DNA of 64,000 nt, taken from positions 205,029 to 269,028 of the forward strand of contig NZ_JANFQF010000007.1 of the NCBI RefSeq assembly GCF_024438035.1. The letters are read 5' to 3'. The notes under the pieces were generated by a model that searched no databases, had not been told where the DNA came from, and worked only from the letters and a program-made list of their open reading frames with translations. The stretch's first letter is position 1. Each line of letters begins with the position of its first letter. Source of the DNA: Rhodococcus tibetensis. Lineage in GTDB: Bacteria > Actinomycetota > Actinomycetes > Mycobacteriales > Mycobacteriaceae. Below, in pieces: positions 44,411 through 54,315 of the stretch. Position numbers and translations under genes: made by a program.

Positions 44411-46027
44411 GTGGCCGAGAACCCGAACGCGCACGTCGTCCGAGACGCGGGCGAGGCGGGATTCGTCTCGCCCGCACCGTTGGCGAAGGATCGGCGTTCC
44501 GCGGACTGGCGGGATGTTCCCGGCCGCACCGACCCGCTGGTCTCGGAGCTCTCGGGGGTGATCGGCGGCCCGGTGGGACGGCACGCGGTGGTGGGGCGCA
44601 GTCGGTTCTTCACCCCGATGCGAGCGATCCTGTTGCTGGCGATCGTCTTCCTCGCACTCGGCTGGTTCGCGAAGGCCCCCTGCATCCAGCAGGCCCCGGT
44701 GGGAGCGAACGGAGCGCTCGGCCTCGATTGGAGCGGTAGCCGGCAGTACGTCGCGATGTGTTACTCCGACACCGTGCCGCTGTACGGTGCCGAGCGGCTG
44801 AACGAGGGCGCCTTCCCGTACAAGAAGTGGTGGGAGGAAGACGCCGGCAACGGCCAGATGCAGCGCCGCTACATGGAGTATCCGGTGGTGTCGGGTCTGT
44901 ACCAGTACGGCGCCATGGCGGTGGCCAAGGCGTGGGACGCCGTCCACTGGTTACCGGGCGCCCTGCAGGTCGCCATCTATTTCAACGTCGTGGCGCTGGG
45001 GTTGTCCTTGGCGTGGCTCGTCACCGTCTGGGCCAGTGCACTTCTGGCCGGACGTCGTATCTGGGACGCGGCGCTTGTGGCCGGCTCACCGCTTGTGATC
45101 GTCCATGCGTTCACCAATTTCGACCCGCTGGCAACAGCTTTCGCTACCGGTGGTCTGCTCGCATGGTCGCGGAAACGTCCGGTGCTCGCCGGTGTGCTCC
45201 TGGGCCTCGGCGGTGCGGCCAAACTGTATCCGCTGCTGCTCCTCGGGCCACTGCTGGTGTTGTGTTTTCGTGCCGGCAAGATGCGGGACTGGTCGGTGAC
45301 CGCGCTGACCGCGACAGCCACGTGGCTCGCGGTCAATTTGCCCATCGCCCTGCTGTTCCCGCGCGGGTGGGCCGAATTCTTCAGGCTCAACTCCGAGCGC
45401 GGCGCCGACCCGGACTCGCTGTACAACGTCGTGTCTTCGTTTACCGGCTGGACGGGTTTCGACGGGATTCTCCCGGCGGGCCAGGCGCCCACCATCCTCA
45501 ACGCGGTGTCGTTGGTGCTGTTCGCACTGGTCTGCGTGGGCGTCGGCTATGTCGCGCTCACCGCCCCGCAGCGTCCCCGGCTGACACAGTTGTGTTTTCT
45601 GCTGGTCGCGGGATTCCTGCTCACCAACAAGGTGTGGAGTCCGCAGTATTCGCTGTGGCTCATCCCGTTGGCTGTGCTCGCCCTACCGCACCGTCGAATT
45701 CTTCTCGCCTGGATGACCATCGATGCACTGGTGTGGGTGCCCCGCATGTTGTACTACCTCGGCGTGTCCAACAAAGGTCTTCCCGAGCAGTGGTTCACGT
45801 CCGCGGTGGTGATTCGGGATGTCGCGGTGATTGCTCTGTGCGTGCTGATCATCCGTCAGATCTACCGGCCCGAGGAGGACCTCGTGCGGTACGGGTTCAT
45901 CGACGATCCGGCGGGTGGGGTGCTCGATCAGGCACCGGACGCGCAGCCGCGCTGGCTGCCCGCCTGGTTACGGCCTCGACCGACGGAAGAGGCACGCACC
46001 CAGAACACCTGGGTGACGAACGGCTAG
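44411..46027 (+). CDS. GT87-family mannosyltransferase-like membrane protein
   Basis: A 538-residue integral membrane protein, syntenic with Rv0051. After a 70-residue cytoplasmic part about ten or more membrane helices follow (AILLLAIVFLALGWFA; VAIYFNVVALGLSLAWLVTV; RILLAWMTIDALVWVPRM). Acidic residues in the first outside loop (YSDTVPLYGAERLNEGAFPY) fit a GT-C catalytic loop using polyprenyl-phospho-mannose, the donor known for GT87. Likely role: mannosylation of a glycolipid or lipoglycan at the outer face. GTG start. Confidence 0.85.
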   Translation: MAENPNAHVVRDAGEAGFVSPAPLAKDRRSADWRDVPGRTDPLVSELSGVIGGPVGRHAVVGRSRFFTPMRAILLLAIVFLALGWFAKAPCIQQAPVGANGALGLDWSGSRQYVAMCYSDTVPLYGAERLNEGAFPYKKWWEEDAGNGQMQRRYMEYPVVSGLYQYGAMAVAKAWDAVHWLPGALQVAIYFNVVALGLSLAWLVTVWASALLAGRRIWDAALVAGSPLVIVHAFTNFDPLATAFATGGLLAWSRKRPVLAGVLLGLGGAAKLYPLLLLGPLLVLCFRAGKMRDWSVTALTATATWLAVNLPIALLFPRGWAEFFRLNSERGADPDSLYNVVSSFTGWTGFDGILPAGQAPTILNAVSLVLFALVCVGVGYVALTAPQRPRLTQLCFLLVAGFLLTNKVWSPQYSLWLIPLAVLALPHRRILLAWMTIDALVWVPRMLYYLGVSNKGLPEQWFTSAVVIRDVAVIALCVLIIRQIYRPEEDLVRYGFIDDPAGGVLDQAPDAQPRWLPAWLRPRPTEEARTQNTWVTNG

Positions 46028-46311
46028 GGGTTTGCAAGCACGTACGCGGCGCCGACGAGGAACACCGTGATCGAGACGCCGAGAGAAATGGCTCTGATCG
46101 ACCATTGGCGGGCGTCGGAGGCGGCCCGCACCGAACGGTCGTACTCGCCCTGCTCCCACAGCCGGTGCACCGTGAGCGCGCGGAGAAGCGCGACGACGCC
46201 GAACGGAACGAAGGCGACGACCGCCAGGATCGCAAGCGGCAGACTGCTCGCGGGCGGCGGCGCCAGTGGGCCGTCGCAGTCTGCCGAGGTGTCCTGATGC
46301 TGCGCCGTCAT
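46024..46311 (-). CDS. CD225/dispanin-like small membrane protein
   Basis: A 95-residue protein with a Pro-rich start (PLAPPPASSL) and two membrane helices: PLAILAVVAFVPFGVVALLR and AISLGVSITVFLVGAAYVLA. The loop WEQGEYDRSVRAASDARQWS between them is typical for bacterial CD225/dispanin-fold proteins. The function is unknown; many occur near secretion or envelope genes. It is convergent with the GT87 gene; stop codons overlap by four bases. Confidence 0.75.
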   Translation of the reverse strand: MTAQHQDTSADCDGPLAPPPASSLPLAILAVVAFVPFGVVALLRALTVHRLWEQGEYDRSVRAASDARQWSIRAISLGVSITVFLVGAAYVLANP

Positions 46312-46422
46312 GCATGCCTCCCCGTGGTCACGCCCACAACCGTGAGCGCCGACGTGGAGTATAGACCCGCCCAGATGCCCGGGTGTGCACCACCTTTCGC
46401 GTGGGTGATGGCTACGTTCCGG

Positions 46423-47694
46423 CTATCCGCCGGCTTGCACCGGGCGAGGGTGCGCGCGAGCCGCAACCCACGCCGCGACCTGGGTGCGCGAGCTGACGGC
46501 AAGCTTGTCGAGGATGTGTTCGGCATGGCCGTCGACGGTGCGCCGTGAGATCACCAGTGCGTCGGCTATCTGTCGATTGCTGAGTCCCTCGGCGAGGAGT
46601 TCGGCGATCTGCTGCTCACGATGGGTGAGCGGTGAGGTCTCCGCGGTCGGCGCCGGTGCCGCCTCCTGCCGGGTTCCGAGTGCGAGGTCGACGGCCTGGT
46701 CGATCGTCAGGCCTCGCGCTCCGACGTCAGTGAATCCTCGGTGACGTGTGGACCGAACGCTGCGACGGACGTGCCGAGCCGGTGCCAGACGCCCTTGGCG
46801 GCACCGCTCAGTGTGGCTGCCGCGTTGGCATCGCCGCTCGACGTCGCCACCCAGGACAGCACCTCGATGGACAGGGCCGTGCAGATCTTGTCCTTGAAGT
46901 CGCGTTGGATGCGCAATGCCTGCTGGGCCGCCTCGACGGCGTCGCCGCTCCGGCCGAGGTGGAAGTATGCGACGCTCGAAACCCACAGGGCATAGGCCTT
47001 GTTCCACTTCTCACCGTGCGTGTCCGACAGGGTGATCACCTCATGGCACGTCCGGAGGGCGTCGTCGAGCCGGCCGTCGTAGGTCTGGGCCATGCCCAGT
47101 TCGAACGATGCGGTCAGCATTGACGCTGTGTCGCCCACCGAGCGGTGAACGGCGATGGCGTCGTGGAACAGACGGATCGAATCCGCGGGGTCACCGGAGA
47201 AGACGGCATGGATGCCGCGCCAGTGGTCCGCGTGTGCCCGCAGCCGATCGTCGCCGAGTGCGGTGGCAATCGTCGTGCACTCGTCGAGGTGTTCGAGGGC
47301 GGCGTCGCGGTCACCTTGGATGAGGGCGGTCCAGGCGGTCACCCAGAGCACTTCACCCCGCTCCTGTCCAGGCCCGCACCCAGTCGATCGACGAACGGCC
47401 GGCTCGCGTCGAATAGTGCTCGAGATGGCGCTGACACAGCTCCTCGCTGTCACCACTGGATTCGAGAAGTTCGTGACCGTATTCGCGCACGGTCATTAGT
47501 TGTGAGTATCGGAGCTGCTCGGTCGAACGATCGACGGTGACAAGGCATTTGCCGATGAGCCGGTCGAGGACGTCGATGACCAGTGTGTCCGACAGGTTCC
47601 CGAATCCGCAGATCGCTTCTGCTGCATCGAGATCGAAGCTACCCGGAAATAAGGAGAGCCGGGCCCACAGCAGCCGTTCGGTGTCCGAATTCAT
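46423..47694 (-). pseudogene. LuxR-type (LAL) regulator, decayed, no ATPase domain
   Basis: Three frames hold successive parts of one large regulator. From ATG 47694: the winged-helix part after an NB-ARC/AAA ATPase (LLWARLSLFPGSFDLDAAEA, VIDVLDRLIGKCLV). From about 47370: TPR-like repeats (ALEHLDECTTIATALGDDRL, AVEAAQQALRIQRDFKDKIC). From about 46720: the C-terminal LuxR helix-turn-helix (LTHREQQIAELLAEGLSNRQ, VDGHAEHILDKL). The N-terminal ATPase (about 300 residues) is gone, and part of the middle is deleted at the first frame change. It is certainly non-functional as a LAL regulator. Confidence 0.78.
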
Positions 47695-47810
47695 CGGCCC
47701 CTTGACCAGAGTTCGGGTCCAAGGACGACACGCGCAGCCACCCCCAGGCGAACGATCTGGTCTACCTTTCTCCCTACGGAGAAGTAGAGACCCCTCGAAA
47801 GGAATCCACG

Positions 47811-48126
47811 ATGACACCTCCTCCGACCCTCACCACCGAACAACGAGGCGCCGTCCCTCGAGAAGGCCTTCATCGCTCGTCGCACCCGCGCCGAGCTCCG
47901 CGACAATCTCAAGGCCGGCAATCTCACCCTCACCCAGGTATTCGACCTCGCCGACACCGAGGAGGTCGTCGGCAGAACGCGGTTGCTCTATATCCTCGAA
48001 TCACTACCGAAGGCCGGAAGGGTCAAAGCACGAAACACCATCGAAGACACCAAGATCGCGGAATCGCGCCGGGTCGCCGGCGTCGGGTCCCGTCAACGCA
48101 CCGACCTCCTCGACCGCCTCAGCTGA
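47811..48126 (+). pseudogene. mIHF-like integration host factor paralogue, frameshifted
   Basis: ATG 47811 with GAAAGGA upstream begins MTPPPTLTTEQRGAV. Removing one C of the CCC at 47855-47857 gives LEKAFIARRTRAELRDNL and then the full actinobacterial integration host factor sequence (VFDLADTEEVVGRTRLLYIL, ESLPKAGRVKARNTIEDTKI, AESRRVAGVGSRQRTDLL). The repaired protein is 104 residues, normal for mIHF. The usual essential mIHF gene sits near gmk, so this is an extra, more diverged copy. Whether the indel is real needs checking. Confidence 0.72.
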
Positions 48127-48219
48127 ACGCACAACTCGACGTGGGTACGCCGAGACGCTGACTGACCACGCTCACCCGCACACTCATACACGGTCAAATA
48201 CAGGGCGGGAACCACCGAA

Positions 48220-48393
48220 ATGACGCGTCAAGGGCGCACCATCGCCGCCGCGATCGCACTCTCATGCCTCGCCCTCGCATCCTGCGGATCAACACCCGAA
48301 CCCAAACCCGGCGCCGGCCCCGGAAGCCCGCATCGTGAGGTTCGCCGGTCCGGTCGAACAGAAACTCGAAAAGGTGCTTCGCATCGACGATGA
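48220..48393 (+). pseudogene. Lipoprotein N-terminus, truncated
   Basis: A 57-codon frame: a clean lipoprotein signal (MTRQGRTIAAAIALSCLALA, then SC at residue 22) and a Pro-rich linker GSTPEPKPGAGPGS. After about 48335 the sequence turns Arg-rich and looks like the antisense of the toxin-like gene described next, so the gene seems cut by a rearrangement. It could have been the secreted or surface partner of that gene. Confidence 0.5.
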
Positions 48394-50060
48394 TGTTCAG
48401 TTCCGGGAACCAACCGTCGAACTTGATCTCCCCGGCTTCGCGGTATCGAGCGGCAGGATGAAGGCATACTTCCCGTCCACCAGAGTGACGAGTTCTTGAA
48501 ATACCCGAGAAGGCTTCAACACCCCACCAGGGGTGTACCGTTCACCTTCGCCTGCCCGACCCCATGCCCCGTCCTCGGTTCCCGCCCGATCACCGATGAT
48601 CCGTGCTTGGAGGGTACGCAGGTCCAACGGGCCGACTCCTTCGACCTCGACGATGTCCGGCGGTGTTTCTCCGGGCGCGAGTTGTGGTGGTTCTCGCGTG
48701 CGAACGGCATCCACCACAACGGATCCTCCACAACCCCCGGCTCGGACCCCCCGGCATGTCCGGGCTTTCCGGCTGTGTAGGAGGCATCGTGACTGACGGC
48801 TGCTCGGTCGGATCCTCGATGACACCGGGGTGGGGGTGGTGCTCGGATCGGTAGCGAAGGGATCGAACTCCGGCGATCCGGGTCGTGTCGGTGCGCCGGG
48901 TGTTTCGGGGTCGACACCCGACTGTTTCGGGTCGGGCACGATCGGTGAAGGCGGCGCCGTTTGCGGGGTCTCGGAGATCTGCGGAACTTCGACGTCGCTG
49001 CCCGGGCTGGTACCGGGTGCGGTTTCACCTCCATCCAGGGCCGGTCCATTCCGGGGTGCTCTGCTCGCCATCACTGTCACCAGATTCTTGCCCCGGTTCC
49101 GGAGTGGATCGGGCTGGGGTGTGATCTCCGGACCCGTCTCGGGCGCAGTGCCCTCTCCATCCCCTTGTTCTGGATTGTCAGGGGTCTCGGGAATAGGTTC
49201 CGCGTCCAGCGGGGCGGATACTTCTGAAGATCATCGGATTCGATCTGCTCGAGCTGACGTTGCTGCTCGATCCACGCCGGAGAGCCCATCGGCACGATGA
49301 TCGGGGAACTGTTGACCGTGTCGGCGCCATCACGCGAGCGCGCCAACTGATACCCCGCATACCCAGCTCCGGCGATCACTCCGGCACCGATCGCCAACGG
49401 CAACGCCGCACCCGCCGCCGCACCCGCTGCTCCGGCACCGGCTTCGGTGGCAGCGCCTGCCAGGACCCCGGTCCCGATTACACCCGGTACCAGCCCCTGG
49501 TCGCCGCCCTCGACCGTCGGATTCTCGGGTAATGCCGGCGTGTCATCGGAATCGTCCGGTGTGGGCAGGTACTTCTGCAGATCTGCAGCCTCGATCTCCT
49601 CCAACCGGGCCTGCTCCGCATACCATTCCGGGCTTCCCGGCTCGAACGGGTCGGCGAGGATCGGATACACCAGGTTTTCGATGCCCGCGGTGTCGACGAC
49701 CTGGACGAGTTGCCCGTCCCGGATCTCGTAGTGCGTCGGGATGGGGGTGCCGTTGGCGTCGTACGCCCACGGCGCATCGATCGTCGAAACAGGGTTACCG
49801 TCCGCATCGAAGACGAAAAGTTCGGGTTTTCCGTGTTCGCGATTGTGAGCATCGACGGTGATGAGGCTGTCATCGAATCTGTAGCCGATGCTCCGGGCCG
49901 GTATCCGTGGGCCAAGCTGGCCGATCTGGCGCCGGTCGAGTCCGGAGGGCCCATTGTTAGCTGCCACTTCCCAGCGACGCGTTATGGGCGGGCACATCTG
50001 ATGTTGCGATCGCTCCACCGGGAGATTTCGTGGCCGCCCACTCCCGTACGAGTGAGACAC
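48345..50060 (-). pseudogene. Polymorphic-toxin-like protein with REase-like end, multiply frameshifted
   Basis: From ATG 50060: an N-terminal domain (YRFDDSLITVDAHNREHGKP, LVQVVDTAGIENLVYPILAD), a repeat SPEWYAEQARLEEIEAADLQ, a Gly/Ala helical hairpin (AAGAALPLAIGAGVIAGAGY) and a second repeat SPAWIEQQRQLEQIESDDLQ. At about 49215 the frame shifts into a long acidic Pro-rich linker (EPIPETPDNPEQGDGEGTAP). More shifts follow at about 48790, 48760 and 48700. Then DIVEVEGVGPLDLRTLQARI, YTPGGVLKPSRVFQELVTLV and, after a shift at about 48435, GEIKFDGWFPELNIIVDAKH. The FDG...IIVDAK pattern recalls restriction-endonuclease-fold toxins. The 3' end is lost near 48345. Assembly errors may account for some shifts. 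Confidence 0.55.
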
Positions 50061-50526
50061 ATCGTGGGAAAACTCTGCTGGTCAGCTGAGTTCTGTTCAG
50101 CGGCCCGGATTGCGGTGTGCCGGAACCGATGGTCAGGTCCTCGGTGCCCTCGAAGACGAGGCGTCCGTCTTCGAGGGCGATGGCCCACCGATGCACGGGT
50201 GCCCACTCGTGCCCACGCTCGTCCAAGTCGGTCGGCGCGGCATAGTCCTCGACGACTCAGCGGTCTGCGCCTCCTCGGATTGTCGGCGCACCAACAGCCG
50301 CATACCCACCGTGACCGCCGCCGCAGGCACCGTCTCTTCGCACTCGTGTTGTCGGGCATTGCTCGCATCCTTTCGCTCGGTGGATCCCCCGGGGCATTTG
50401 CAGATCTCCGCATAAGCAGCGACACGATCCGGCGCACGACGATTACCGAAGGGTGGGGCGGGGTAGTCACGGGGCGGTGCACCCTGCGCCGACCGATGCC
50501 GTCCACCGTCGAAGGGGTAATCCCGC
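50061..50526. other. Stretch with a possible degraded small gene (minus strand)
   Basis: On the minus strand there are two coding-like pieces in different frames: VPAAAVTVGMRLLVRRQSEE (about 50330-50270) and YAAPTDLDERGHEWAPVHRW, ALEDGRLVFEGTEDLTIGSG (about 50250-50110). Joined by one frameshift they would give a protein of about 110 residues directly upstream of the toxin-like gene. No family is recognised. The promoter for the plus-strand ferritin-like gene must lie here too. Confidence 0.35.
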
Positions 50527-51489
50527 ATGAGCACACCCGACACCACCACACTGCTGACGCAGCTACGCACCATCCTCGACCTGACCAACACCGAGATCCA
50601 GATCGCCGAGACCCGGGTAGCCCAGGCCCGAACCGAGGCCGTGCGCCGGGAACTGACCGAGAACGCGCAGAACGCCCGCGCCCGGACCGAGGCCATCGAC
50701 GCCGCGATCCGCGACCTCGGGGGAATCCCCGAGCTGATCGGGCCCTTCCTCGGACGCGCCGCCGCGGCGGTGAAGACGGTGGTCGAGCAGGCCCAACCGT
50801 TCGAGGAAGCCCTTCTCGGTGACCTCGCCCTCGAACATCAACTCCTCGACCGCGCCCGCTACGTCAAAGCCCTCGCCACCGCCGCGGGCCGGAAAGACCT
50901 CGAGAATCTGGCGTTCCGCCTGATCACCGCGCACCAGGCCACGGTGGACTGGCTGACCATCGTCCTGGCCGAGGACGCCCTCGGTGGCCCGGCCGCGCTG
51001 CGCCGCACCCCGCTGCAGGCTGCCACCGGCACGGCGGTGCGGTTGATCAATGTGCCGGTGTCCTGGTCCGCCCGCGGCCTGGATCGGGCCCTCGACTCCG
51101 TCCGCGCCACCCCACCCTCATTGGGGGACCTGTTGAGCCGGGGCGCGCACGCCGGCGATGTCGCGGTCAAAACCCTGGCCGCGAGCCGCGACGCTGCCCT
51201 CGAGACCGCGGAGAGGGTCACCCGCAGAGAAGGCGCCAACGGTACCGCCGACGCCCTGCATTCGGTCCGCACCAACACCGGTGTCCTGGAACCCGGCGAG
51301 TTGCCGATCGAGGACTTCGACGAGCTCAACGTCTCCCAGGCCGTCGCGGCGGTGAAGGAACTCACCGAATCCGCCGATGTGCGGGCGATCGTCGCCTACG
51401 AGGAAGCGAACAAGAACCGGCACGGGGTCGTCTCGGCCGCCCAGACCCGTTTGGCGGCGATCGCCAAGGAAGTCGCCGGCCTCACCTGA
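50527..51489 (+). CDS. Ferritin-like-fold protein
   Basis: A 320-residue, almost wholly helical protein. The first 150 residues form a ferritin-like four-helix bundle (TLLTQLRTILDLTNTEIQIA, LLGDLALEHQLLDRARYVKA, LAFRLITAHQATVDWLTIVL). A second helical part ends in AYEEANKNRHGVVSAAQTRL. Possible metal ligands (Glu, His in EHQ and AHQ) are present but a di-iron site cannot be shown. No signal peptide. The start ATG has a weak AAGGGG upstream. Such proteins recur in Rhodococcus near lipid storage genes; function unknown. Confidence 0.7.
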   Translation: MSTPDTTTLLTQLRTILDLTNTEIQIAETRVAQARTEAVRRELTENAQNARARTEAIDAAIRDLGGIPELIGPFLGRAAAAVKTVVEQAQPFEEALLGDLALEHQLLDRARYVKALATAAGRKDLENLAFRLITAHQATVDWLTIVLAEDALGGPAALRRTPLQAATGTAVRLINVPVSWSARGLDRALDSVRATPPSLGDLLSRGAHAGDVAVKTLAASRDAALETAERVTRREGANGTADALHSVRTNTGVLEPGELPIEDFDELNVSQAVAAVKELTESADVRAIVAYEEANKNRHGVVSAAQTRLAAIAKEVAGLT

Positions 51490-51702
51490 CCCGGCCACAT
51501 GGTGCCGTCCGTCAGCATGCGCGGACTTGGCCCCGTTTCACGGAATACCCCGCAGCCTCGAGGGGACGCCGCGATAGCTTGCCGACGCGTTGTTGTCGGT
51601 GCGGCGGTTTATCGTGGCTTCCGCGACGAGCAACAGGTCGCTGCACACTGACCAGACCATGGATCTTTCATGGTCCTGATCTGCGGAGTTTCCTCAGATC
51701 GG

Positions 51703-52009
51703 TTAGATGTGTGGCGCCCTGTTTTTCAGTTTGTTGGGCAGGGTCCCGGTGGTTGCCGGCTGCGGTGCGGTGTTTGGCGAGTAGCCAGCCCTAGGCCTCG
51801 CGGGGGAGGTTGGCCGGCGGGGTGTCCCGGTCTGCGTGATGGATGTCCGCGTTGAGACCGCCGAGGTTGTGCGTGACCCCGACGGAATATCGGCCGACGC
51901 CGAACCGCACCAGGCAAGCACGCTGCCCCCGGACACGACCATCAGCACCATGACCGCAACCGATGCCACCCGGTTGGCCCTTGTTCAAATACTTATCCTT
52001 CGAGGACAT
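51703..52009 (-). pseudogene. Small secreted protein with one frameshift
   Basis: ATG 52009 has a strong ribosome site (AAGGAGAG) and opens MSSKDKYLNKGQPG. At about 51967 one base must be skipped to reach VASVAVMVLMVVSGGSVLAW and CGSASADIPSG, a convincing signal peptide with its cleavage site. A Thr/Pro-rich mature part of about 60 residues follows, ending NKLKNRAPHI. Without the shift the frame encodes no signal peptide. The good start makes a sequence error plausible. Confidence 0.5.
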
Positions 52010-52487
52010 CCGCGCTCTCCTTCTCTCGTCCCGGGATAGATGTGCTTCTCGCCGCGCATCGTGTGCCGGTCAATGCCGTGGTGGGCCTTACGACGCAGCG
52101 TATTTCGACGCCCCAGCTTTTCATCAGCCGGCGGCCGCCGACAGCGAGCGGAATCCGATTTCGGGTTGAACGACGATGAGTACGCCGACACCGATTCTTT
52201 GGTGCTGGCGCTCCCGATCTCCTTGGATGGGAGGGGATCGGGAGTTGGTCCGACCGCTGGGTGACGCCGAGGTGGTGGCGCCGCGCGACATCGAGCAGTT
52301 CGTCGAATGCCTGGGTGTCGGTGCAGCCGCGGCCGGCGATCAGGATCCCCTTCGCGGTGGCGAGGACTTCCCGGCCGTCGGGTCGCCGCCGCAGCAGCGG
52401 AAATCGGCACCGGTAGTGGGACGACTGGTGGCGATGGTTCGGGGATGTCCTTCGACGGCCACGGGTTGCTTCTTGCGGCTCGTGCAT
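51993..52487 (-). pseudogene. ANTAR-domain protein fragment
   Basis: The frame from 52487 contains REVLATAKGILIAGRGCTDT and QAFDELLDVARRHHLGV, the core of an ANTAR RNA-binding domain (conserved Ala, Lys-Gly, Cys-Thr). ANTAR proteins act as antiterminators. Upstream sequence shows no GAF or receiver domain, and after HHLGV the protein turns Arg-rich, so both ends look broken. It overlaps the start of the small secreted protein gene. A stand-alone ANTAR protein is possible if the frame is corrected. Confidence 0.45.
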
Positions 52488-52833
52488 CGGCAGGACCGTG
52501 GTCTCACCGCACCCGACAACGTAGTGGGTTGCGTCACGTTTTTCGATAGTCGACCAGTTCTAACCCGAGGATTGCCCGCCTGTCACCTACTCGAGCGTCC
52601 AGTCGTTGAACCTTGCACTGACCTGCGAATAGGCACTCGGCGCCAGATGATTGCCCGTGTTGGCATCTCCGTCGCGGTGGGGTACAACTAAACCAACGTG
52701 TCCGGTTTGTGATTCATCACACACCTAACCGTGACCGTGACCTACATCCGCACCACCGCCGGTTCCTCCGGAACGGAACTTTCCGTTCCGAGTTCCGGAA
52801 GCCACGCGTCGGGGAAGAAAGGGCCGAACCATC
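52488..52833. other. Gene-free stretch upstream of the WS/DGAT gene
   Basis: No gene is supported. It holds the promoter region for the acyltransferase. The strongest structure is a hairpin at 52768-52798 (CCGGAACGGAAC, TTT, then CCGTTCC and GTTCCGG), about 35 bp before the start codon, so it would lie in the mRNA leader. Confidence 0.5.
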
Positions 52834-54258
52834 ATGTTGCTTCCGATGTCGCCGACCGACTCGCTGTTTCTGCTGGGTGAGTCCCGCGAGCATCCGATGC
52901 ACGTGGGCGGCCTGGCCCTGTTCACCCCGCCGGAGGGGGCGACGGCGGCGGACGTGCGGGTGCTGTTCGAGACCGCCCTGACCGGCGAGCAGGTGGCGCC
53001 GCTGTTTTGTCGGCGGGCCCGCCGCTCGGTGGCCTCCCTCGGCCACTGGGGATGGGACACCCTGCCCGACCATGAGGTGGATCTGGGCCATCACATCCGC
53101 CGGAATGCACTGCCGCGGCCGGGTGGGATGGCCGAGCTGATGACGTTGGTGTCCCGCTTGCACGGCATCCTGTTGGACCGCAGCCGCCCGCTGTGGGAGA
53201 TACACCTGATCGAAGGCCTCGCCGACGGCCGGTACGCGGTCTACATCAAGATCCACCACGCCCTCGCAGACGGGGCGTCGGCGATGCGGCTGCTGCGCGA
53301 GAGCATGAGCGAGGACCCGCACCGCCGGCACCTGCCCGCCCCCTGGCAACCCCGGCACCGCCTGGCGGTGGTCCCGGAACCGACGGACGCCGAGAGCATC
53401 GCCGGCCTGACCTCGACGCTGCCCGGGATGGCGTGGGACGCCGCCCGGAGTGTGGCCGGGGAAGTCGCCGGTCTGGTTCCCGCGGCGGTGGGCACCGTGG
53501 ACCGGGCGCTGCGCGGCCGAGGCGGTGCGGTCTCGCTGACCGCGCCGCGCACCCTGCTGAACGTCCCGATCGGCGGTGCCCGGCAGGTCGCCGCCCGGTC
53601 CGTTGCGCTCGAGCGGATCCGGCTGTTGGCCAAGCACGCCGACGCCACCATCAACGACATCGTCCTGACCATGAGTGCCGGGGCGCTCCGCTCCTACCTG
53701 CGCGGCCGCGGCGCGTTGCCGGCGGATCCGCTGATCGCGATGGTCCCCGTCTCGTTGCGCGGCCCCGACACCGGGCACGAGTCCGGAGGGGAATCCGGCG
53801 GCAATCGGGTGGGGGTGTTGATGTGCAACCTGGCCACCCACCTACCCGACCCGGAGCACAGGCTGGAAATGGTCCGCACCAGCATGAACGAGGGCAAGCA
53901 GGCATTGCGGGCGATGAGCCCGGCGCAGGTGCTCGCGATGAGCGCCCTCGGCGCCGCCCCACTCGGGCTGGAGATGCTCCTCGGCCGGCGGGGCCCGTTG
54001 CGGCCACCGTTCAACGTGGTCATCTCCAATGTGGCCGGACCACGAACCCCGTTGTACTGGAACGGGGCCCGCCTCGACGCCCTGTTCCCGCTGTCGATTC
54101 CGACCACCGGGCAGGCCCTCAACATCACCGCCACCAGCAGCGACGACCGGATTGCCTTCGGGCTCACCGGCTGCCGGCGTGCCGTGCCGGACTTGCACCC
54201 GATGCTCGACCATCTGGGCGACGAACTCGACGCCCTCGAGCGGGCCGTCGGACTGTAG
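52834..54258 (+). CDS. Wax ester synthase/diacylglycerol acyltransferase (WS/DGAT)
   Basis: A 474-residue acyltransferase that makes triacylglycerol or wax esters from acyl-CoA, at the membrane and lipid droplet surface. The start MLLPMSPTDSLFLLGESREH, the catalytic HHALADG (residues 141-147, His142 as base), PLWEIHLIEG just before it, and the C-terminal NVVISNVAGPRTPLYWNG are all family hallmarks. The active-site motif is intact. Rhodococci carry many copies. GGGAAGAAAGG upstream serves translation. Small-protein genes follow in the same direction. Confidence 0.93.
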   Translation: MLLPMSPTDSLFLLGESREHPMHVGGLALFTPPEGATAADVRVLFETALTGEQVAPLFCRRARRSVASLGHWGWDTLPDHEVDLGHHIRRNALPRPGGMAELMTLVSRLHGILLDRSRPLWEIHLIEGLADGRYAVYIKIHHALADGASAMRLLRESMSEDPHRRHLPAPWQPRHRLAVVPEPTDAESIAGLTSTLPGMAWDAARSVAGEVAGLVPAAVGTVDRALRGRGGAVSLTAPRTLLNVPIGGARQVAARSVALERIRLLAKHADATINDIVLTMSAGALRSYLRGRGALPADPLIAMVPVSLRGPDTGHESGGESGGNRVGVLMCNLATHLPDPEHRLEMVRTSMNEGKQALRAMSPAQVLAMSALGAAPLGLEMLLGRRGPLRPPFNVVISNVAGPRTPLYWNGARLDALFPLSIPTTGQALNITATSSDDRIAFGLTGCRRAVPDLHPMLDHLGDELDALERAVGL

Positions 54259-54315
54259 ACCCCGAACCCCATCCAACCCCGCAGGTCAGACCCCGGCACC
54301 GAGGAAGGATCCGAC

